Assembly: GCA_947589625.1 (NCBI GenBank)
Contig: CANQCM010000058.1
Location: 1-6,389, forward strand
Length of the DNA: 6,389 nt
Direction: 5' to 3'
From: an uncultured Alphaproteobacteria bacterium
GTDB lineage: Bacteria > Pseudomonadota > Alphaproteobacteria > Rs-D84
Of the stretch, positions 1-5,482 are shown in pieces. A program made the translations under genes and the position numbers. The notes under the pieces were generated by a model. It did not search any database. It saw only the letters and a list, made by a program, of their open reading frames with translations, and was not told the DNA's origin. Numbering within the stretch: the stretch's first letter is position 1; the number at the start of each line of letters is the position of its first letter.

Positions 1-557
1 TAAATAATACCGCGGCTGGCGCGTTCTACATCAAAATTTGCATTTTGCAACAGGCGCGTCAGAACACTTTCCACATCGTCACCAACGTATCCAGCCTCGG
101 TCAAAGTGGTTGCGTCAGCAATCGCGAACGGCACGTCTAAAACACGCGCCAATGTTTGCGCGAATAATGTTTTACCTGTCCCAGTTGGGCCAATCATTAA
201 AACATTTGATTTTTGAATTTCAACATTTGACGATGCCGCCACACTGTGCCGTTTATAGTGATTATAAACCGCCACTGATAATGTACGTTTTGCGCCATCT
301 TGCCCGATAATATATTCATTCAAGAAATTATAAATCTGGGACGGAGTCGGCAATTTAGAAGCGTCATGCGCCATTTCTGTGCGTTTGTCATCTGCCATAA
401 TATCATTACACAGGCTGATACATTCATCACAAATGCAGACATTACGACCGCTGACTAATTTTTTTACTTCGTACACAGCCTTGCCACAGAAACTGCAAAA
501 CTGACCATTTTCAGGTGTCTGTGTGTTTTCAGTTGTGTTTTTGTTTTCGTCACTCAT
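1..557 (-). CDS. clpX: ATP-dependent Clp protease ATP-binding subunit ClpX (N-terminal part, cut by window edge)
   Basis: ClpX is the AAA+ unfoldase that recognises tagged substrates and feeds them to ClpP in the cytoplasm. Only the first 185 codons are present; the reading frame runs off the left edge just before the expected Walker B. Visible in order: a short Asn/Thr/Glu-rich leader; the N-terminal zinc-binding domain with Cys21, Cys24, Cys43 and Cys46 (CSFC and CDEC); the conserved YIIGQ segment at about 82-86; a near-invariant stretch LSVAVYNHYKR (93-103); Walker A GPTGTGKT (123-130); and the GYVGDDVE pore-1 loop (156-163). The start is the ATG ending at 557, preceded by a G-rich Shine-Dalgarno (GGGGGA, 563-568). 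It lies 21 bp downstream of the clpP stop on the same strand, so it is most likely cotranscribed from the clpP promoter. Nothing in the visible part departs from the family. Confidence 0.97.
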   Translation of the reverse strand, partial: MSDENKNTTENTQTPENGQFCSFCGKAVYEVKKLVSGRNVCICDECISLCNDIMADDKRTEMAHDASKLPTPSQIYNFLNEYIIGQDGAKRTLSVAVYNHYKRHSVAASSNVEIQKSNVLMIGPTGTGKTLFAQTLARVLDVPFAIADATTLTEAGYVGDDVESVLTRLLQNANFDVERASRGII

Positions 558-578
558 GACCGTCCCCCAAGATTGATA

Positions 579-1163
579 TTATTTTTTACGCGTCAACACA
601 GAATCAATAATGCCGAATTCTTTTGCCTCGGTCGGATTCATCCAGTTATCGCGTTCCATTGCATCAAACAATTCTTTTTCATCGCGACCTGTAAATTCAG
701 ACATTTGTTTAATAATGCGTTCTTTGGTTCGGCGCATATGATTCATACGAATTTCCATATCTGTCGCCTGACCTTCAAATCCGCCCAGTGGTTGGTGAAT
801 CATAATGTCGGTATTTGGCAATGCAAACCGTTTGCCACGCGCACCAGCCGCCAACAAAACAGCACCCATAGATGCCGCCATGCCCATTGCAATGGTTGAT
901 ACAGGCGATTTAATGTAATTCATTGTGTCCATAATTGCCCAACCTGCACAAACATCACCGCCAGGCGAATTGATATACAATGAAATTTCTGCATTTGGAT
1001 TTTCAGATTCCAAAAACAGCAATTGCGCCACCACGGTACTTGCCATTGCTGGTTCAATTTGCCCATTTATCATAACAATTCTGTCCCGCAACAGGCGCGA
1101 ATATATGTCAAAAGACCGTTCGCCACGTGGGGATTCTTCTATAACCATTGGTATCAGTGCCAT
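579..1163 (-). CDS. clpP: ATP-dependent Clp protease proteolytic subunit ClpP
   Basis: ClpP is the serine peptidase that forms the tetradecameric proteolytic chamber served by ClpX. The 194-aa product is complete. The catalytic triad is Ser98 (in GMAASMGA), His123 (in MIHQPLGG) and Asp172 (in MERDNW), each 13 residues before the E. coli numbering. The oxyanion/strand motif INSPGG is at 64-69. After the initiator Met the protein begins ALIPMVIEES, which matches the mature N-terminus of E. coli ClpP, so the usual short cleaved propeptide appears to be absent. The ATG ending at 1163 has a good Shine-Dalgarno AAAGGA (1171-1176) 7 nt upstream, supporting this start. It is the first gene of a clpP-clpX operon. 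No trigger factor gene (tig) lies upstream, although tig-clpP-clpX is a common order in bacteria; a divergent hypothetical gene sits there instead. Confidence 0.98.
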   Translation of the reverse strand: MALIPMVIEESPRGERSFDIYSRLLRDRIVMINGQIEPAMASTVVAQLLFLESENPNAEISLYINSPGGDVCAGWAIMDTMNYIKSPVSTIAMGMAASMGAVLLAAGARGKRFALPNTDIMIHQPLGGFEGQATDMEIRMNHMRRTKERIIKQMSEFTGRDEKELFDAMERDNWMNPTEAKEFGIIDSVLTRKK

Positions 1164-1188
1164 ATCTTTGTCCTTTAATTAACGATTT

Positions 1189-1197
1189 ATTATACCA
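1189..1197 (-). promoter_or_regulatory. Extended -10 promoter of clpP-clpX
   Basis: On the minus strand the sequence TGGTATAAT occupies 1197-1189: a perfect TATAAT with the TGn extension. Transcription would begin near 1182, giving a leader of roughly 19 nt that contains the clpP Shine-Dalgarno. The expected -35 position (about 1212-1217) reads TCGCGA, a poor match to TTGACA, which is acceptable for an extended -10 promoter and leaves room for activator dependence. No heat-shock sigma32-type element was recognised. Confidence 0.7.
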
Positions 1198-1208
1198 TAC
1201 AAAAACCC

Positions 1209-1219
1209 GATTCGCGAAT
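1209..1219. promoter_or_regulatory. GANTC site overlapping a 10-bp palindrome in the clpP -35 region
   Basis: GATTC (1209-1213), the recognition sequence of CcrM-type methylases, overlaps the perfect palindrome ATTCGCGAAT (1210-1219). Both sit at about -27 to -38 relative to the predicted clpP start site. It is the only GANTC in the 1164-1319 intergenic region. In Caulobacter the GcrA regulator senses methylated GANTC near promoters of weak -35 quality; a similar role here is inference, and no gcrA gene is in the window. The palindrome could also be an ordinary repressor site or chance. Confidence 0.35.
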
Positions 1220-1269
1220 TTAAGATATATATAATTACAAATGGTGAAATTGCAAGCATATATAATAAA

Positions 1270-1297
1270 TTGACAAATTAATAATTTGTTGTATTAT
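1270..1297 (+). promoter_or_regulatory. Sigma70-type promoter of the 129-aa hypothetical gene
   Basis: A perfect -35 TTGACA (1270-1275) is followed by a 16-bp spacer and a -10 TATTAT (1292-1297, 5 of 6 consensus). Transcription would begin near 1304, leaving a leader of about 16 nt that includes AAGG (1309-1312) as ribosome binding site. This is the best-matching full promoter in the window. Its spacer is occupied by a perfect palindrome (see 1273-1289), so it looks like a strong promoter under repression rather than a constitutive one. Confidence 0.72.
1273..1289. promoter_or_regulatory. Perfect 17-bp palindrome between -35 and -10: candidate operator
   Basis: ACAAATTA-A-TAATTTGT has two 8-bp arms that are exact reverse complements around a single central A. 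It covers the last three bases of the -35 box and nearly the whole spacer, stopping 2 bp before the -10 box. A dimeric repressor bound here would block RNA polymerase. The AT-rich two-fold symmetric form is typical of sites for small winged-helix or HTH dimers, but the regulator cannot be named. AT-rich DNA yields palindromes by chance more often, yet exact 8+1+8 symmetry at this position is notable. Confidence 0.5.
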
Positions 1298-1319
1298 CAT
1301 CGTAAAACAAGGTGTTAAA

Positions 1320-1709
1320 ATGGATAACGATTGTACATATGGATTGTATTTGATTGAAAAATACCGTATAGGTCGGCAGATGTCCGATATTAATGCAAAA
1401 TCTGAAAAGGCTTTGCTGGACAAGCGCGCATATGAAAATCTGTTGAACAATTCAGAACAGTTTATCATGTCGCCCAGAACCAAACAAAACATCGCTAAAA
1501 TAATTGAACAATCCAGAATTATGACTGAATTATACAAGACTGAATGGATTCAGTATTTTGATGATTTAACCAATGTTGACGCGGTGATGAGTTTATACGA
1601 AAACACAATCACAGAAATTGACAACGCTGAAGAACGCGCATATACCGTCAAAAAAACGTCTGGTATTTTTGCAAAATTGTTTTCAAATTTATTTCATCGC
1701 ACCAAGTAA
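1320..1709 (+). CDS. Hypothetical cytoplasmic protein, 129 aa
   Basis: I do not recognise a family. The product is 129 aa, rich in charged residues and predicted by eye to be mainly helical, with no signal peptide, no long hydrophobic segment and no metal-binding cysteine cluster (one Cys near the N-terminus). The last 19 residues combine lysines with a GIFAKLFSNLF stretch that could be an amphipathic helix for membrane or protein contact; this is inference only. The ATG at 1320 is supported by AAGG at 1309-1312 (7 nt upstream) and by a near-consensus promoter just before it. It is divergent from clpP and ends 2 bp from the end of ccrM, which lies on the other strand, so it is monocistronic. 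That it is a real gene rests on the promoter, ribosome site, full use of the space between neighbours and a normal protein-like composition, not on homology. Confidence 0.75.
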   Translation: MDNDCTYGLYLIEKYRIGRQMSDINAKSEKALLDKRAYENLLNNSEQFIMSPRTKQNIAKIIEQSRIMTELYKTEWIQYFDDLTNVDAVMSLYENTITEIDNAEERAYTVKKTSGIFAKLFSNLFHRTK

Positions 1710-1711
1710 AA

Positions 1712-2812
1712 TCACGCGGCTTGCTTTATATCGCGTTTAATATCGCGCACATATTTACGCAATTGGTCAATTGGCACCAGTGTTCCATCGCGCCGCTGGG
1801 CAGACCAATAATCCCACCCATTAAAACTGACGCAATTTTGAATTTTTGCCGCCATTACATGAATTGATGCCTTGCCATACAAAGTATGCACCAATTGCCC
1901 ATCAGATGTTATCATTACGCGTTCGCCACGTGGGCTGACCAATGTTTGTCCGACATACAACAACCCAGAATCAATCAGTTCGCGGAACGCAACACGCACC
2001 TCGTCGCGTTTTGGTACGGCAACTTCTATTTCAGACAAATCAACAGGAACAATATTTTTTACCCGTTCGCGCGCCGCTGCAACATAAGACGCATCGCGGT
2101 CAATGCCAATAAAATTGCGCCCCAATTCGCGCGCTGCCGCCGCCGTAGTACCACTGCCGACAAAAGGGTCCAGAATTATGTCGCCTGCATGCGTTGACGC
2201 CAAAATCACACGGCGCAACAAATCCATTGGCTTTTGCGTATTATGCAAACTTTTACCATTTGCGTCTTTGACACGTTCTTCACCAAGACATATATTTATG
2301 CCCCAATCAGAACGCATTTGCTTGCCACCGTTAATTTTTTTCATTGTTTCATAATTAAATGTGTATTTTCCAGTCTTGCGCGGCGTTGCCCAAATAAGTG
2401 TTTCATGCGCATTTGTAAAACGCGTACCGCGGAAATTCGGCATAGGATTTGTTTTCACCCAAACAATATCATTCAAAATCCAGAATCCTAAATCTTGCAA
2501 GATTGCGCCAACACGAAAAATATTATGATAACTGCCGATGACCCACATTGCGCCGTCTGGTTTCAAAACGCGTTTGCATTCCGCAACCCAATTTCGTGTA
2601 AATTCATCGTACGCCGCTGGCGATTCAAAAGCGTCCCACGCATCGCGCACCGCACGCGCCGCGGTTTGATCTTCGGGCCGATATAATGTTTTTGCCCCTA
2701 ATTGCAGATTATATGGGCTGTCTGCGAATACGGCGTCAACAGATGCGTCTGGGATTTGGCGCATAACATCAATACAATCACCGAATAAAATCTGGTTCAG
2801 GAACTTGTCCAT
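1712..2812 (-). CDS. ccrM: CcrM-type DNA (adenine-N6) methyltransferase, GANTC specificity
   Basis: This beta-class methyltransferase transfers a methyl group from S-adenosylmethionine to adenine in GANTC and, in Alphaproteobacteria, marks replication state for cell-cycle transcription. The 366-aa product follows Caulobacter CcrM (358 aa) nearly throughout. The N-terminal catalytic motif is ADSPYNLQLG, with the catalytic tetrad at 31-34. Next come VIGSYHNIFRVG, LGFWILNDIVWVKTNPMPNF, FTNAHETLIWA and TQKP. The SAM-binding motif DPFVGSGTT is at 215-223. The C-terminal DNA-contact domain (from about 265) carries Asn331-Gly-Trp333, matching the conserved Asn-Gly-Trp of Caulobacter CcrM. The usual DPPY is DSPY here, with Ser32 replacing Pro. 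The ATG ending at 2812 follows TAGGAA (2817-2822). The gene is divergent from nrdR. No restriction endonuclease is adjacent, as expected for an orphan regulatory methylase. The C-terminal match makes GANTC specificity very likely. Confidence 0.95.
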   Translation of the reverse strand: MDKFLNQILFGDCIDVMRQIPDASVDAVFADSPYNLQLGAKTLYRPEDQTAARAVRDAWDAFESPAAYDEFTRNWVAECKRVLKPDGAMWVIGSYHNIFRVGAILQDLGFWILNDIVWVKTNPMPNFRGTRFTNAHETLIWATPRKTGKYTFNYETMKKINGGKQMRSDWGINICLGEERVKDANGKSLHNTQKPMDLLRRVILASTHAGDIILDPFVGSGTTAAAARELGRNFIGIDRDASYVAAARERVKNIVPVDLSEIEVAVPKRDEVRVAFRELIDSGLLYVGQTLVSPRGERVMITSDGQLVHTLYGKASIHVMAAKIQNCVSFNGWDYWSAQRRDGTLVPIDQLRKYVRDIKRDIKQAA

Positions 2813-2836
2813 TATATTCCTACATTCTCGGTAATT

Positions 2837-2845
2837 ATTTTACCA
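2837..2845 (-). promoter_or_regulatory. Extended -10 promoter of ccrM
   Basis: The minus-strand sequence TGGTAAAAT (2845-2837) is a TGn-extended -10 with TAAAAT (5 of 6). The start site would be near 2830, giving a leader of about 18 nt with TAGGAA as ribosome binding site. The -35 zone is only T-rich. No GANTC site and no TTAA-N7-TTAA CtrA box was found between 2813 and 2988, unlike the GANTC- and CtrA-controlled ccrM promoter known from Caulobacter. Confidence 0.6.
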
Positions 2846-2850
2846 TAAAT

Positions 2851-2872
2851 CAGGGCTTAAAAAATCGCCCTG
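2851..2872. repeat. Inverted repeat upstream of ccrM (candidate operator)
   Basis: CAGGGC (2851-2856) and GCCCTG (2867-2872) are exact reverse complements separated by a 10-nt A/T-rich spacer. Relative to the predicted ccrM start (near 2830) it spans about -21 to -42, covering the -35 region, so a protein bound here would control ccrM. It is not followed by a T-run on either strand, so an intrinsic terminator is unlikely. Arm centres are 16 bp apart, between one and two helical turns. Function is inferred from position only. Confidence 0.4.
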
Positions 2873-2951
2873 CAAGTGGTTTTCTAGAAATAAAAGTCTT
2901 GATTTTTATAAAAAAGCAATTTTTTTGTGGTTCTATAAATGCAAATTATGC

Positions 2952-2980
2952 TTGCGGGTTGCATGTTTCGTTGCTATTCT
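2952..2980 (+). promoter_or_regulatory. Candidate nrdR promoter giving a leaderless or near-leaderless mRNA
   Basis: TTGCGG (2952-2957), a 17-bp spacer and TATTCT (2975-2980) with a TGC extension (2972-2974) form a plausible extended -10 promoter. Initiation 6-8 nt beyond the -10 box falls at 2986-2988, directly before the nrdR ATG at 2989. The region upstream of that ATG is pyrimidine-rich and has no Shine-Dalgarno, consistent with leaderless translation. An alternative upstream -10 (TATAAA near 2935) would give a longer leader. Confidence 0.45.
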
Positions 2981-2988
2981 TTCTCATT

Positions 2989-3489
2989 ATGAGATGTCCT
3001 TATTGTAATTCCACAGACAGTCGGGTTGTAGATTCGCGCCCTGATACCGAAGATTCTATTATTCGGCGGCGGCGCGTTTGTGAACAATGCGGCGCAAAAT
3101 TTACAACCGTGGAACGTATTCAAATGCGCGATTTGATGGTTCGCAAAAACAGTGGCAAATTGGAACCGTTTGACCGTGAAAAATTGTCGCGCAGTATAAA
3201 ACTGGCATGCCGTAATCGTGATGTAGGCGATGAACAAATTGAACGGTTGGTTACATCAATACACCGCCGTCTGGAAACAGAAACCGCCGATGATACAGTA
3301 ACCAGCGCAACAGTCGGACAAATGGTGTCTGATTCATTATTAAATCTGGACCCGATTGCGTTTGTTCGGTTTGTATCTGTATATCGGAAATTTTCGCGCA
3401 TATCTGATTTCAAGAAAATCATTGACCAAATACCCGAAGCAGACGAAAACGCCCAAGTTTGCCACTTGCCCAAGACCAGCCTGTTTTGA
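2989..3489 (+). CDS. nrdR: Transcriptional repressor NrdR
   Basis: NrdR represses ribonucleotide reductase genes by sensing ATP/dATP through an ATP-cone domain and binding NrdR boxes. The 166-aa product shows the N-terminal zinc ribbon with Cys3, Cys6, Cys31 and Cys34 (CPYC and CEQC), the basic RRRR stretch at 26-29, and an ATP-cone from about 49 (LMVRKNSGKLEPFDREKL) to about 139, including the FVRFVSVYRKF signature near its end. The ATG at 2989 is chosen because MRCPYC is the universal NrdR start. The in-frame ATG at 2899 would add 30 mostly hydrophobic, non-conserved residues. The protein is slightly longer than the usual ~150-156 aa, with a non-conserved tail ending CHLPKTSLF. No Shine-Dalgarno precedes the start. 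The stop is 5 bp before the next ORF, so the two form an operon. No ribonucleotide reductase gene or obvious NrdR box is visible in the window. Confidence 0.97.
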   Translation: MRCPYCNSTDSRVVDSRPDTEDSIIRRRRVCEQCGAKFTTVERIQMRDLMVRKNSGKLEPFDREKLSRSIKLACRNRDVGDEQIERLVTSIHRRLETETADDTVTSATVGQMVSDSLLNLDPIAFVRFVSVYRKFSRISDFKKIIDQIPEADENAQVCHLPKTSLF

Positions 3490-3494
3490 TAAAC

Positions 3495-5219
3495 ATGAAA
3501 AAAATACTGACCTTTTTAATTGCTGCCCTGTTGCCCTTTTGCGCCATTGCAAACACGGGCCTAGATGTTTTATCTGATTCGGACGCGGCTTTATACGAAC
3601 AAATTTTCTTGTTGCAATCGCGCGAAAAAATCGCCACTGCGCAAAAATTACAGGCACAAATCCAAGACCCACTGTTGATGAACGAAGTTTTATATCAACG
3701 GTATATTTCTAAAACATATCACACGCGTGGCAAAGAAATTGTTGCATGGATGAACAAATATTATGATATGCCTGGTGCAGAACGCATGAATAAATTGGCA
3801 GGCATAAAAAAAGCAACTGTACGCAAACCATCTATTCCGCGCACAATATCTGGGGGCGCATCAATTGAAACCGCGCAATCAGAAACATGGACAGAAAAAA
3901 AATATTCTGGGGACACCGAAAAAAAAATCACCAAATTCAAATCCGCTATACGCAGCGGCAGCACCAAGACAGCCCGATTGATTCTTGAAGAACCTAAATT
4001 CAAACATGCCCTGACAGAATCGGATTATGGGCGGCTGGCTGGTCGTTTGGCATTTATATATTACACCAACGGCGAATTTGAATTGGCAAAAAAATGGGGC
4101 TTTGTATCATCAGACGCAAATTCTGAATATGGCTTGTGGACAATGGGGTTGTTGTATTTCACCGAAGACAAATTCAAAGAAAGCCAAAAATATTTCTCGC
4201 GGATTTTGGATTTACCACAAATAAATAACGCACGCAAGATAGAGGCTGCATTCTGGGCTGGACGTGCCGCCGATGAAAATGGCGACCGCAGTGCGGCAAA
4301 AAAATATTGGCAAATTGCGGCGGCGCACCCAATGGCTTTCTATGGCGCATTGGCAACTATTAAACTGGGCAGTGAACCAAAATATGAATTCTTTGAACAA
4401 GAATGCAGCGATGAAGATATTGACGAATTACGCGCCAGCAAATATGGCAAAATGGCATTGGCATTATTACAAGTAAAACAAAAAGACCGTGCCGAAGAAT
4501 ATTTGAAATATATGATAACAGCCCAAGCGTCTGACCGTACATTGCACGCAATAAATTCTGTGGCGACCGCATACGAATTGCCACGCGTATCAATCCAGAC
4601 ATCTGGTCTGGTGCGCGACCGTGGCATTTTGGAAATTGATGACGATATTATTTATTCTGCGCAATATCCCCTGCCCGATTGGGAACCACTGGGTGGCTGG
4701 TCAATTGACCGCGCGTTGTTGCTGGCGATTACAAAACAAGAAAGTGGTTTCAAGACAACGGCTAAATCGCACGCAGGCGCAAATGGACTGATGCAAATTA
4801 TGCCTAACACCGCCAAGAAAGTTGCACGCGACAATAAAATGGACATAAAAAAATTTGATATGAGCAAGCCCGAACATAACATGTATTTGGGTCAACAATA
4901 TATCGTAGATTTGCTGGGGCATTCTTTTATCAACAATAACATAATAAAAATGCTTGCGGCATATAATGCAGGCATGGGTACAGTGGTAAAATTTGAAAAA
5001 TCTTTTGATACATACGACCCATTGATTTATATTGAAAGTTTTCCAGCATACGAAACCCGTGGTTATATCAAGCGCGTAATGTCAAATTTATGGTTATATC
5101 GCGCGCGTATGGATCAACCATTGACATCATTAAAAGAACTGGCAAACGGCCGTTGGCCACTGTACAACAGTGAAGACGCCTATGTCCAAGACACCACCAA
5201 CAAGAGTGTTAGGGGTTAA
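3495..5219 (+). CDS. Periplasmic soluble lytic transglycosylase (Slt70-like)
   Basis: Enzymes of this family cleave the MurNAc-GlcNAc bond of peptidoglycan with formation of 1,6-anhydroMurNAc, in wall turnover and insertion of envelope machines. The 574-aa product starts MKKILTFLIAALLPFCAIA, a signal peptide likely cut after Ala19. A long helical, TPR-like region (about 20-390) corresponds to the Slt70 superhelical ring. The C-terminal SLT catalytic domain has the catalytic Glu416 in ITKQESGF, GLMQIMP at 431-437, AYNAGMG from 489, and ETRGYIKRV from 520. The chosen ATG at 3495 fits the signal peptide; an in-frame ATG at 3459 lies inside nrdR and would put 12 polar residues before it. Only 5 bp separate it from the nrdR stop and no clear Shine-Dalgarno is present, suggesting translational coupling. 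Cys16 is not in a convincing lipobox, so a lipoprotein is unlikely. The family is certain; the exact orthologue name (slt) is less so. Confidence 0.93.
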   Translation: MKKILTFLIAALLPFCAIANTGLDVLSDSDAALYEQIFLLQSREKIATAQKLQAQIQDPLLMNEVLYQRYISKTYHTRGKEIVAWMNKYYDMPGAERMNKLAGIKKATVRKPSIPRTISGGASIETAQSETWTEKKYSGDTEKKITKFKSAIRSGSTKTARLILEEPKFKHALTESDYGRLAGRLAFIYYTNGEFELAKKWGFVSSDANSEYGLWTMGLLYFTEDKFKESQKYFSRILDLPQINNARKIEAAFWAGRAADENGDRSAAKKYWQIAAAHPMAFYGALATIKLGSEPKYEFFEQECSDEDIDELRASKYGKMALALLQVKQKDRAEEYLKYMITAQASDRTLHAINSVATAYELPRVSIQTSGLVRDRGILEIDDDIIYSAQYPLPDWEPLGGWSIDRALLLAITKQESGFKTTAKSHAGANGLMQIMPNTAKKVARDNKMDIKKFDMSKPEHNMYLGQQYIVDLLGHSFINNNIIKMLAAYNAGMGTVVKFEKSFDTYDPLIYIESFPAYETRGYIKRVMSNLWLYRARMDQPLTSLKELANGRWPLYNSEDAYVQDTTNKSVRG

Positions 5220-5233
5220 TGATTAGTAGATGT

Positions 5234-5250
5234 GTCGCGCGTTGCGCGAC
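5234..5250. repeat. GC-rich perfect hairpin after the lytic transglycosylase stop
   Basis: GTCGCGC and GCGCGAC pair perfectly around a GTT loop, 14 bp after the stop codon at 5217-5219. The 7-bp GC stem would be very stable in RNA and could protect the 3' end or help termination. No T-tract follows on the plus strand (GGCATTAATT), so a standard intrinsic terminator is not supported. Confidence 0.55.
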
Positions 5251-5262
5251 GGCATTAATTCA

Positions 5263-5332
5263 CTGGATTGCCACGAGGTAAATTCAACGCCATGGCTACG
5301 CCGAGCCGTAGAATTTACCCCTCGCAATGACA
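5263..5332 (-). repeat. Dispersed palindromic element, copy A
   Basis: The ends are CTGGATTGCCAC (5263-5274) and CTCGCAATGACA (5321-5332), exact reverse complements of the ends of copy B, so the 70-bp element is in opposite orientation to it. The core is a separate stem: GGTAAATTC (5277-5285) pairs with GAATTTACC (5311-5319), and inside the loop GGCT (5294-5297) can pair with AGCC (5304-5307). The two ends are themselves imperfect inverted repeats (ATTGC...GAG). Ends of the CATTGCGAG / GGCAATCCAG type occur as dispersed repeats in several bacterial genomes from memory. No coding potential; likely a non-autonomous REP/MITE-like element. Confidence 0.75.
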
Positions 5333-5408
5333 GAGTCTAGAATCAAGATATTTTCCCAAGTATTGCAAAATAACAGCGTATTCAAAGACCGTGATTAGTC
5401 TTGTCTCT

Positions 5409-5482
5409 TGTCATTGCGAGTGGGTGTGGGACAACGACAGGGCATAAGCCCGCGGCGTTGCACACACCCCGTGGCAATCCAG
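5409..5482 (+). repeat. Dispersed palindromic element, copy B
   Basis: The ends are TGTCATTGCGAG (5409-5420) and GTGGCAATCCAG (5471-5482), the exact reverse complements of the two ends of copy A. The 74-bp element has an unrelated core of three nested stems: GGGTGTG (5422-5428) with CACACCC (5463-5469), CAACG (5432-5436) with CGTTG (5456-5460), and GGGC (5440-5443) with GCCC (5448-5451) closing an ATAA tetraloop. The long structured RNA from either strand could act as a bidirectional end for the converging genes. Conserved ends with a replaced core point to a family propagated by end recognition. Confidence 0.75.

Noticed and set aside
573..899. Long open frames antisense to clpP, ccrM, nrdR and the transglycosylase.
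   Set aside because: They mirror strongly conserved genes, have no ribosome sites or family features, and show shadow-type composition rich in His, Arg, Cys and Phe.
1117..1934. A 15-bp identical sequence (CGTTCGCCACGTGGG) at 1117-1131 inside clpP and 1920-1934 inside ccrM, both encoding SPRGER and containing the palindrome CCACGTGG.
   Set aside because: Both copies lie in frame in coding sequence. RGER is a conserved part of ClpP and the same codons recur by shared codon preference. No flanking similarity, so coincidence is the simplest explanation.
2899..2988. Upstream in-frame ATG extending NrdR by 30 residues.
   Set aside because: NrdR proteins start at MxCPxC. The extension is hydrophobic, unconserved in type, lacks a ribosome site and overlaps the predicted promoter.
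3459..3494. Upstream in-frame ATG extending the lytic transglycosylase by 12 residues.
   Set aside because: It lies inside nrdR and would place polar residues before a well-formed signal peptide that starts at 3495.
3537..3554. Cys16 in the transglycosylase signal peptide as a lipoprotein attachment site.
   Set aside because: The preceding residues Leu-Pro-Phe do not fit a lipobox, and a type I site (Ala-Ile-Ala) follows directly.
5234..5250. GC hairpin as an intrinsic terminator for nrdR-transglycosylase.
   Set aside because: No run of T follows on the plus strand, so only a generic stable hairpin is claimed.
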